A DNA stretch of 6,719 nucleotides from a bacterium (lineage in GTDB: Bacteria; Verrucomicrobiota; Verrucomicrobiia; Methylacidiphilales; Verrucolacustridaceae): assembly GCA_009921985.1 (NCBI GenBank), contig RFWS01000058.1:1-6719 (forward strand), in the 5' to 3' direction. Below, piece by piece: positions 1-5,601 of this stretch. Under the pieces are notes generated by a model. It was given only the letters and a program-made list of their open reading frames with translations, was not told where the DNA came from and did no database searches. Within the stretch, counting starts at the first letter, position 1. Each line of letters begins with the position of its first letter. The translations under genes and the position numbers were made by a program.

Positions 1-426
1 CTGGCTGAGGGTGAGGTTGGCTCCCGCCACCACCGCAAACCAGGCGAGGGGGATGGCGATGGGCAACACTCCGCCAAGGCGTGGTCCGAAGGCATCGGTA
101 TAGGTGTAACTGCCGAAGGGGATCCCGGTCAGGGTGCCGAAGCTTTCCAGGATTCCCGAGGCCACCAGGATGACCGCCGCGGTCATGCGGGCCTGCCTGA
201 GTCCCAGCCGGTCTACGGCTGAAAAATAAACGTGGGCGGAGGCGAGCACCATCGAGACGAAGTCTCCGTGCCGGAGGCAAAGACCCACGAACGACCGCAA
301 CCACCCGGGCAGGGGGGTGGACTCAACCGAGGTCGGGGTGAGCCGGAACGTGACGGCCAGGAGGCCGATTCCCGCCCAGATAAGGAAGAATTTCCAAAGC
401 GCATCGCGGAGTTTTGCCGGAATCAC
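1..426 (-). CDS. CruF-family (DUF422) carotenoid biosynthesis membrane protein, partial
   Basis: The first 142 residues are visible; the C-terminal part lies beyond position 1. I recognise the Caroten_synth/DUF422 family, which includes CruF (carotenoid 1',2'-hydratase) and the haloarchaeal bisanhydrobacterioruberin hydratase. Supporting motifs are HGDF (residues 53-56), ILESFGTLTGIPFGSYTYT (92-110, family pattern E..G...G.PfG.Y.Yt), then FGPRLGGVLPIAIPLAWF (113-130). Hydrophobic segments lie at about 10-27, 57-70, 83-100 and 120-140, so this is an integral membrane protein, probably acting on a lipophilic carotenoid in the cytoplasmic membrane. No ATG is in frame between the upstream stop (553-555) and residue 59, so I chose the GTG at 424-426; it is followed by a basic then hydrophobic N-terminus. 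No good ribosome binding site precedes it, so the start is uncertain. It is divergent from lnt. Family assignment is firm; the exact carotenoid reaction is not decidable from this fragment. Confidence 0.8.
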   Translation of the reverse strand, partial: MIPAKLRDALWKFFLIWAGIGLLAVTFRLTPTSVESTPLPGWLRSFVGLCLRHGDFVSMVLASAHVYFSAVDRLGLRQARMTAAVILVASGILESFGTLTGIPFGSYTYTDAFGPRLGGVLPIAIPLAWFAVVAGANLTLSQ

Positions 427-507
427 CCCCTGAGGTAAGAGCAGGCGGAAGCCGGAGACAAGCCGGGTCGGCGTTGACGGATCCCCTCTTCGCGAGGAGA
501 AAAGGAG
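427..507. promoter_or_regulatory. Divergent intergenic spacer between the CruF-like gene and lnt
   Basis: This 81-base gap must hold the starts for both divergent genes. A TTGACG hexamer (474-479) resembles a -35 box towards lnt, but I see no convincing -10 box at the expected distance. The lnt ribosome binding site GAGGAG is at 494-499, 8 bases before the ATG; a second AAGGAG (502-507) abuts the start and is too close to be the main site. Bases 482-488 can pair with 494-500 (one C-A mismatch) around a TTCGC loop, which would cover the GAGGAG site. The pairing is seen; a regulatory role is speculation. Confidence 0.3.
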
Positions 508-2079
508 ATGCGCAGCGTCCGGAATCTTCTCGGCGTCCCCATCACGGGCTGGTTATGCGCCGGGGGCAGCGGACTGATCCTCACGCTCGGTTTTGCTCCT
601 TTTTCCCAACCGGTGGCCGGATGGATCGGGCTCATTCCCATCGCCTATTACGGTCAGCGTCAAACACCGGACCTGAGGGATGCCTGGGTTCTCGGGTGGT
701 TTTTCGGGTTCAGCCACTTTCTCACCAGCCTGAGTTGGCTGCAGACGGTGACGATTTCCGGTTGGGCGGTGCTGAGCGCGTACCTCGCGATCTATCCCGC
801 CTTTTGGTTTGCTTTGTGGGTTCGTTTTTCCGGTTCCGATCCCGAACGGATGACGAGTATCGGAAATATCCGGCATGCCTTGCTGGGGGCCTCCGCCTGG
901 GCAGTGACGGAGTGGTTGAGGGGAGTCGTCTTGTCCGGATTTGGTTGGAACTCTTTGGGAGTTTCGCAGGGAGACCTGCTTCTCATCGCCCAAGTCGCGG
1001 ATCTGGGCGGAGTGGGGTTGGTTTCTTGGGTGGTGGCGTTCGCCGGTCTGACCTTGACCCTGACGGCCCGGCGTTTTGAGTTGGAAATTCGCGGGTCGCA
1101 AAAGTGGCGGCCGAGATGGGATTTTACCGCGGGGGTGGTCGTGGTGGGAGTGACCATGGTTTACGGAGCCCGCTCTCTCTTGCGTCCGATGCCGGAGCCG
1201 GTCATCACGCTGCGGTATGCGGCGATCCAGCCTTCCGTCCCGCAGGATCCCTGGCGATCGGCCAAGGTGTCCCATGTGGCGGAGGAGCTGAGGAAATGGA
1301 GTGAGCTTGCCCTGACGGGAGGCGGGCCGGTGGATTTGCTGGTCTGGCCGGAGAGTCTGGCCGGCACGGGGTGGCGCGAGGAACCGGATCTGCAGGCCGC
1401 CATCCAAGCCGCGCGCCGAATGGGTGCGCGGGCCCTGTTGGCCGGTTCCCTCGATGTGCGTGGACCGGAGACCTTCAACTGCGCAGTGCTGTTCCAGGGT
1501 CCGGAGGGAAAGTCCCCGGACGTCTATGATAAGAATCACCTCGTGGTGATGGGGGAATATGTTCCCATGGCTGATTTTCTTCCGTGGTTGCGGAAACTGG
1601 TTCCGCCCGGGGGCGACCTGACCCCCGGGAAGGAGGCCGGACTTTTGACGATGGATCCGCTCGGAGTTCGCGTGGCGCCGCTGATCTGTTTTGAGGATTC
1701 CGTGCCGCGGGTGGTACGGCGGGCGGCTCAAAAACTTCCGCACCTTTTGGTCAACCTGACCAACGATGCCTGGTTCGGTGCCTCCGCCGGATCCCGCCAG
1801 CATCTGGAAAACGCGCGATTCCGCTCGGTGGAAACCCGACTGCCTTTGCTGCGAACCACCAACGACGGGGTCACTGCCCTGATCAATCCGCGCGGGGTCA
1901 TCACCGCCGAAGTCAGGGATCCGGCCATCGGATCCGTCCGGGATCCGGGTTTTATACGAGGCGAGTTGGAGTTGATGGAACCGCTGGCCACGTTCTACAC
2001 CCGCTGGGGGGAGTGGCCGGTGTGGATTTCCATCGTGTGGGTGGGGTTGGGCCTGGGCCTCCGTCGGGAAGCCGCTTGA
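508..2079 (+). CDS. lnt: Apolipoprotein N-acyltransferase Lnt
   Basis: The 523-residue product matches the usual Lnt length (512 in E. coli). Lnt adds the third acyl chain to the N-terminal cysteine of lipoproteins, using phospholipid as donor, at the periplasmic face of the inner membrane. The N-terminal part (about residues 10-225) is a run of hydrophobic segments. A nitrilase (CN_hydrolase) domain follows at about 235-490, and one more membrane segment at about 504-519, which is the Lnt plan. The catalytic triad is present: Glu282 in VWPES, Lys342 in YDKNHLV, Cys394 in PLICFED, equivalent to E. coli E267, K335 and C387. The accessory Glu350 (MGEYVP) and the NDAWFG loop (419-424) are also conserved. 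The residue after the catalytic Cys is Phe where E. coli has Tyr. The ATG is supported by GAGGAG 8 bases upstream. prfB follows after 33 bases, so co-transcription is likely. Confidence 0.95.
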   Translation: MRSVRNLLGVPITGWLCAGGSGLILTLGFAPFSQPVAGWIGLIPIAYYGQRQTPDLRDAWVLGWFFGFSHFLTSLSWLQTVTISGWAVLSAYLAIYPAFWFALWVRFSGSDPERMTSIGNIRHALLGASAWAVTEWLRGVVLSGFGWNSLGVSQGDLLLIAQVADLGGVGLVSWVVAFAGLTLTLTARRFELEIRGSQKWRPRWDFTAGVVVVGVTMVYGARSLLRPMPEPVITLRYAAIQPSVPQDPWRSAKVSHVAEELRKWSELALTGGGPVDLLVWPESLAGTGWREEPDLQAAIQAARRMGARALLAGSLDVRGPETFNCAVLFQGPEGKSPDVYDKNHLVVMGEYVPMADFLPWLRKLVPPGGDLTPGKEAGLLTMDPLGVRVAPLICFEDSVPRVVRRAAQKLPHLLVNLTNDAWFGASAGSRQHLENARFRSVETRLPLLRTTNDGVTALINPRGVITAEVRDPAIGSVRDPGFIRGELELMEPLATFYTRWGEWPVWISIVWVGLGLGLRREAA

Positions 2080-2112
2080 GCCGGACTGCCGGAACAGGCA
2101 GGATTTTCTTTG

Positions 2113-3244
2113 ATGAACCTTCCGGCTGAAACCGTTGATTTGACCTCCGTGGACTCCCGCTTGCGGGAGTTGCGGAGGTTTCTTTGACCCGACCAAGCTT
2201 GAAGCCCAGCTGAAGGAACTCGACGGCCGGATGGCCGCGCCGGACTTCTGGAGCGACACCGCCAAGGCACAAAAAGTTTCTGCCGAGGCCACGGCGATCC
2301 GCCGCAAGCTTGAGCAGATGAAAGATCTGGAAAAACGCGTGGCCGATCTGCCCGTGCATCGGGAACTGGCCGAGGAGGATGGATCGGAGGCGGCCCGGAA
2401 GGAATTTGCGGAGGAGTTGAGGCAGACTCTGGCCCAACTCGACCAGGCGGAGGTCCAATTCATCCTTTCCCAGCCCGATGATCGTCGGAACGCCATCCTC
2501 AGCCTGAATGCCGGCGCGGGGGGCACCGAGGCATGTGACTGGGCAAACATCCTTTTGCGGATGTATCAGCGCTGGGCGGAGCGCCGCGGTTACAAGGTGG
2601 AAATGCTCGACATCCTCTCCGGAGAAGAAGCCGGCATCAAAAACGCCATGTTGCGGATCATCGGAGAAAATGCCTACGGGTACCTGAAACCGGAGCGCGG
2701 CGTTCACCGGTTGGTGAGGATTTCACCTTTCAATGCGCAGGGAAAACGACAGACGTCCTTTGCCTCGGCCGAGGTGGTGCCCGAGGCCGATGAGGAGCAG
2801 GAACTGGAGATTCCCGAGAAGGATATCCGGGTGGATGTGTTCCGTGCGGGGGGTCACGGAGGGCAGGGAGTGAACACCACCGACTCCGCGGTGCGGATTA
2901 CCCACTTCCCGAGCGGCTTGGTGGTGACTTGCCAAAATGAACGCTCCCAGATCAAAAACCGGGCCACGGCCATGAAGGTGTTGGCCGCCCGCTTGCGCCA
3001 GCTGGAATTGGACAAAAAGAAAGCCGAGCAGGAGCAGAGCTATGCGGCCAAGGGCCAGATTGGCTGGGGCCACCAAATCCGCTCCTACGTCCTTCAGCCG
3101 TACCAAATGGTGAAGGATTTGCGGACGGGGGAACAGACCAGTGACGTACAGGGCGTGTTGGACGGGGAGATCGACGCCTTTCTTAATGCTTTCCTCAAAG
3201 GCAAGAAACGCTCCGGACCAATCGAGGACGAGGAGGAAGAATGA
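2113..3244 (+). CDS. prfB: Peptide chain release factor 2 (RF2), with programmed +1 frameshift
   Basis: RF2 recognises UAA and UGA stop codons and triggers peptide release on the ribosome. The gene starts at ATG 2113 and runs 24 codons to an in-frame TGA at 2185-2187. A +1 shift at CTT (2182-2184) continues as GAC CCG ACC from 2186 to the TGA at 3242-3244, giving about 376 residues (E. coli 365). In the shifted protein the RF2 codon-recognition tripeptide SPF is at 204-206 (RF1 would have PxT) and the peptidyl-hydrolysis GGQ is at 249-251, almost the same positions as in E. coli. The residue matching E. coli 246 is Ala, not the Thr of K-12. The loop reads AGGHGGQGVN, different from the usual SGAGGQHVN. 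The C-terminus has an acidic tail (IEDEEEE) that also encodes the trpC ribosome binding site. AGGA at 2100-2103 is a plausible binding site for prfB. Confidence 0.96.
2174..2188 (+). promoter_or_regulatory. RF2 programmed +1 frameshift site
   Basis: The sequence CGG AGG TTT CTT TGA C has the three known parts of the prfB recoding signal. These are an internal Shine-Dalgarno-like GGAGG (2174-2178), a CTT slippery codon (2182-2184) after a 3-base spacer, and the poorly terminating TGA C (2185-2188). In E. coli the corresponding spacer is also 3 bases. When RF2 is scarce the ribosome slips from CTT to TTT and continues; when RF2 is plentiful it terminates and yields a 24-residue peptide. The architecture is seen; the autoregulation follows from the well-studied family mechanism. 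Confidence 0.95.
3231..3236 (+). promoter_or_regulatory. Ribosome binding site of trpC inside prfB
   Basis: AGGAGG lies 4 bases before the trpC ATG and is formed by codons of the acidic RF2 tail. The start codon overlaps the prfB stop as ATGA (3241-3244), the usual arrangement for translational coupling by re-initiation. Confidence 0.75.
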
Positions 3245-4020
3245 AAAGATCCGACCGATTGGCCCAGATTATCGCCACCAAGAGAAAGGAGGCGGAGGTC
3301 TTGGAGTCCCGCAAGGCCGACCTCAAGCGTGCGGCGTTACAGAGAAACGAATACCGGGGATTCCGGAGCCTGCTGTTTCAGCCCGGCATTGTCACCGTCA
3401 TCGCCGAATGCAAGGCGGCCTCACCAACAGCGGGAACGATCGCCGCAAAGTATGATCCGGTAGCCCAGGCGAGGCTTTATGAAAGGGGCGGGGCGGGGGC
3501 GATCTCCGTGCTGACCGATCGCGAGTATTTCCGCGGATGTCTGGAGGACATGAAGAAGGTGCGGGCAGCCGTGGGAATTCCGGTGTTACGGAAGGATTTC
3601 ATCCTGACCGAGGCGCAGGTGTACGAAAGCGTCGCGGCCGGCGCGGATGCGTTTCTGTTGATCGTCGCGGCTCTGGACGATGCGGAACTGAAGGGTCTGT
3701 ATGATCTTGGCAAGACCCTCGGCTCCGACGTCCTGGTGGAGGTGCACGACATGGCCGAGATGGATCGGGCTCTGGAAATCGAGGCCGACATCATCGGAAT
3801 CAACAACCGCAACCTGCACACCTTTGAGGTGGACCTAAAAACCACGGAAGAGTTGGCCCCGGAAATTCCCGCCGATTGTCTCGGCATCAGCGAGAGCGGC
3901 ATTCGGACGCGGGAGGATGTGGAGTTGGTCGCCGCCCAGGGCATCCACTGTCTGCTGGTGGGGGAGTCCCTGATGAAGCATGAGGATCCGGCGGCGGCGT
4001 TGAAGAATTTGAAGGGGTAA
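3241..4020 (+). CDS. trpC: Indole-3-glycerol-phosphate synthase
   Basis: The 259-residue product has the normal length of a monofunctional enzyme. It closes the ring of CdRP (carboxyphenylamino-deoxyribulose phosphate) with loss of CO2 and water to give indole-3-glycerol phosphate in tryptophan synthesis (cytoplasm, TIM barrel). Key residues by family alignment are Glu56 and Lys58 in IAECKAASP, Lys118 in VLRKDF, Glu167 in LVEVHD, Asn188 in GINNRNL, and Glu218-Ser219 in GISESG, corresponding to E51, K53, K110, E159, N180 and E210-S211 in the Sulfolobus enzyme. VGESLM (240-245) is the phosphate-binding end. There is no fused TrpF domain and no other trp gene in the window. The start is fixed by the AGGAGG site and the ATGA overlap with prfB. 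The three genes lnt, prfB and trpC probably share one transcript. Confidence 0.96.
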   Translation: MKRSDRLAQIIATKRKEAEVLESRKADLKRAALQRNEYRGFRSLLFQPGIVTVIAECKAASPTAGTIAAKYDPVAQARLYERGGAGAISVLTDREYFRGCLEDMKKVRAAVGIPVLRKDFILTEAQVYESVAAGADAFLLIVAALDDAELKGLYDLGKTLGSDVLVEVHDMAEMDRALEIEADIIGINNRNLHTFEVDLKTTEELAPEIPADCLGISESGIRTREDVELVAAQGIHCLLVGESLMKHEDPAAALKNLKG

Positions 4021-4026
4021 GATCGA

Positions 4027-4052
4027 TAGGGGCGACCAGCTTGCTGATCGCC
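4027..4052 (+). repeat. REP-like imperfect palindrome, copy A
   Basis: GGCGACCAGC (4031-4040) pairs with GCTGATCGCC (4043-4052), with one C-A mismatch, preceded by ATAGG. The sequence is closely related to copy B read on the other strand: both read TAGGG, then a GA-CAGCTT core, then GCTG and TCG followed by CC. It sits just after the trpC stop, so it could stabilise or end the operon transcript, but no T-run follows and it is not a standard intrinsic terminator. Confidence 0.55.
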
Positions 4053-4091
4053 TGATTGAATTATCGAAGTTTTTGACTTGGCCTTTCCATC

Positions 4092-4123
4092 GGACGAGCA
4101 GCGAAGCTGCTCATCCCTACCTA
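4092..4123 (-). repeat. REP-like imperfect palindrome, copy B (inverted)
   Basis: GGACGAGCAGC (4092-4102) pairs with GCTGCTCATCC (4106-4116) around a GAA loop with a single C-A mismatch. On the minus strand it begins GTAGGGATGAGCAGC, so a GTAG tetranucleotide (4117-4120) precedes the palindrome, as in bacterial REP elements. It is in opposite orientation to copy A and 39 bases from it, giving a paired arrangement. Membership in a genome-wide family is inferred from the two related copies only. Confidence 0.55.
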
Positions 4124-4166
4124 AGCCTGCCCTACCAAAACACCGCATTTTAGGTTAGAGTCGTTC

Positions 4167-5489
4167 ATGCCCGGTAAGTTGGCGCTGACTTTATTTCTTC
4201 TCGGCTCCGTGCTGCTCCCGGCGCAGGAAGCCAACCGTCCTTTCTTCCGTCTGGGAATCGACGTGTTGGCGGACGGGGGCTTTCTGGATTTGAAAGACAA
4301 GCGGGTCGGGTTGGTGACCAATCCTTCCGGCGTGGACGGCAATGGGGTGCCGACGTGGAAACGGTTCCGGGAGTCGCCCGCGGTCAACCTGGTGGCCCTG
4401 TACGGACCCGAGCATGGCGTCTTCGGCAAGGTGGGGGCGGGAAAGCACGTCGCCGGGGAGAGGCACGGGGAGGACAAGAACAGCGACGGAAAGATTTCGA
4501 AGGATGAGGAGACCGGTATCCGGGTTTTCTCCCTTTATGGGGATACCCGAAAACCCACCCCGCGAATGCTGGAAGGGGTGGATATAATGGTCTACGACCT
4601 GCAGGACGTCGGTTGCCGCTCCTACACCTATATCAGCACGCTGGGACTGGTGATGGAGGCGGCCGCGGAGAAGGGCATCGAGGTGATGGTTTTGGATCGG
4701 CCGAATCCGCTGGGGACGCGTCGTGTGGAAGGGCCCCGACCCCAGGGAACGGATGTGATTCCCTCCTTTATCGGGCAGTACGACATTCCCTATGTCTACG
4801 GTCTGACCGTCGGGGAGTTGGCGCGATGGATCAACGATCACCATCTCAAGCGACCGTGCCGCCTTTCCGTCATTCCCATGAAAGGTTGGTCGCAGGAAAT
4901 GACCTGGGAGGATACGGAGCTGAAGTGGGTGGCTACTTCGCCGAATATTGCCAAGATCGCGTCGGTCCGCGGCTACACGGCGACCGGATTTTTCGGGGAA
5001 CTTGGCGTGAGCAATGGAGCCAATCCGGAGGGATTGCCGACCAAGGGACTGGACGGCACCACGATCTATCCGTTCGAGATTTTCGGCATCGAGGGGGCGG
5101 ATCCGGAGGAGCTTTGCCGAGACATGACGGATTTTGGGTTTAACGGGGTGAAGTTCACTCCGTTCCGCTATAAACCACCGACGGGACGATATCGCAATAT
5201 CGTGATGTCCGGGGTCAAGGTGGCCATCGATCCCCGTGCGCCGGCCAATCTCACGGCCATCAACATCGCCGGGTTGGCCTTCCTCAAGCGGCAACTGCCC
5301 AAGAAAAACTTTTTTGCGGATGCGGAAAACACCTTGATGTTCGACAAGCTGAACCGCAGCCGGGAGACCCGGAAACAAATCCTCGGTGGGATGACGGCCC
5401 GCCAAATCATCGCCTCATGGGAGCCCGGGGTGCGTTTGTCGGCAGTGCGGAAAACTCCGGGTCCCGGACCCGCTAGGATGAAACCTTAG
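4167..5489 (+). CDS. Secreted DUF1343 protein, NamZ-like exo-N-acetylmuramidase (GH171)
   Basis: The 440-residue product begins with a signal peptide (MPGKLALTLFLLGSVLLPA, cleavage about 19-22), so it is exported. It belongs to DUF1343, whose characterised member B. subtilis NamZ (YbbC) removes terminal N-acetylmuramic acid from peptidoglycan fragments. Family motifs are GLVTNPSGVD (48-57), LYGPEHGVFG (78-87, Glu82 the likely catalytic acid), YDLQDVGCRSYTY (143-155), LDRPNPLG (176-183), YGLTVGELARW (211-221), VATSPNI (255-261), YPFEIFG (301-307) and FDKLNRS (392-398). Two departures stand out. Residues 103-114 form a complete EF-hand-like loop inside an insertion after the GPEHG motif. Also, the central segment 266-300 lacks the EGTN.S.GRGT sequence I expect and reads GFFGELGVSNGANP instead. 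The last residues lack the usual YLLY-type ending. The binding site before ATG 4167 is weak (AGAG, 4157-4160). Family membership is confident; catalytic activity and substrate are inferred. Confidence 0.82.
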   Translation: MPGKLALTLFLLGSVLLPAQEANRPFFRLGIDVLADGGFLDLKDKRVGLVTNPSGVDGNGVPTWKRFRESPAVNLVALYGPEHGVFGKVGAGKHVAGERHGEDKNSDGKISKDEETGIRVFSLYGDTRKPTPRMLEGVDIMVYDLQDVGCRSYTYISTLGLVMEAAAEKGIEVMVLDRPNPLGTRRVEGPRPQGTDVIPSFIGQYDIPYVYGLTVGELARWINDHHLKRPCRLSVIPMKGWSQEMTWEDTELKWVATSPNIAKIASVRGYTATGFFGELGVSNGANPEGLPTKGLDGTTIYPFEIFGIEGADPEELCRDMTDFGFNGVKFTPFRYKPPTGRYRNIVMSGVKVAIDPRAPANLTAINIAGLAFLKRQLPKKNFFADAENTLMFDKLNRSRETRKQILGGMTARQIIASWEPGVRLSAVRKTPGPGPARMKP

Positions 5490-5493
5490 CCCT

Positions 5494-5578
5494 TAGTTTA
5501 AGTTTAGTTTTAAGAATGGTTTTAAGTGGCAAGAATCAGGCCACAGGCTCACTTCAACTTAAACTTAATCTTAAACTA
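5494..5578. terminator. AT-rich long inverted repeat at convergent junction, possible bidirectional terminator
   Basis: Arms 5494-5514 and 5558-5578 match as an inverted repeat in 18 of 21 positions, built from a 6-base unit (AGTTTA on the left, ACTTAA on the right). Inside the 43-base loop AAGTG (5524-5528) can pair with CACTT (5550-5554), or alternatively GTGGC (5526-5530) with GCCAC (5540-5544). It lies 4 bases after the NamZ-like stop and its right arm contains the stop codon of the convergent glycosyltransferase, a position where a shared terminator is expected. It is AT-rich without a classical GC stem plus U-run, so the terminator role is an inference. Confidence 0.45.
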
Positions 5579-5601
5579 GCGGCCTGACGGCAGGCCGCTG
5601 G
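5576..5601. repeat. GC-rich perfect palindrome overlapping a stop codon
   Basis: Bases 5578-5586 (AGCGGCCTG) pair perfectly with 5591-5599 (CAGGCCGCT) around an ACGG loop. A T-G pair (5577/5600) and a C-G pair (5576/5601) extend the stem to 11 pairs. It contains the glycosyltransferase stop codon and encodes its last residues (SGLPSGR). On the minus strand it is followed by the TTTAAG-rich arm of the neighbouring inverted repeat, so it may be the stem of a terminator for the minus-strand operon. Confidence 0.5.

Noticed and set aside
414..1079. 221-codon plus-strand frame overlapping the start of lnt
   Set aside because: It is out of frame with lnt, shows no known motif and is Arg/Gly/Ser-rich, as expected for a shadow frame.
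1917..1947. Three GGATCCG copies close together in lnt
   Set aside because: They arise from Asp-Pro and Gly-Ser codons in a coding region, have unequal spacing and show no further structure.
2185..2187. In-frame TGA early in prfB, which might be read as a nonsense mutation or sequencing error
   Set aside because: The exact CTT TGA C context, the upstream GGAGG and the good continuation in the +1 frame identify the normal RF2 recoding signal.
553..2550. A very long open frame (665 codons) on the minus strand, antisense to lnt and the start of prfB
   Set aside because: It has no recognisable domain, is rich in Arg, Pro, Ser and Gly, and lies opposite two well-identified genes. In GC-rich DNA the antisense frame is often open. 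Its lower end is also in frame with the CruF-like gene's region but is separated from it by a stop at 553-555.
4073..4101. TTGACT (4073-4078) as a -35 box for the NamZ-like gene
   Set aside because: No -10-like hexamer occurs at 16-18 bases; the position falls in the copy B palindrome.
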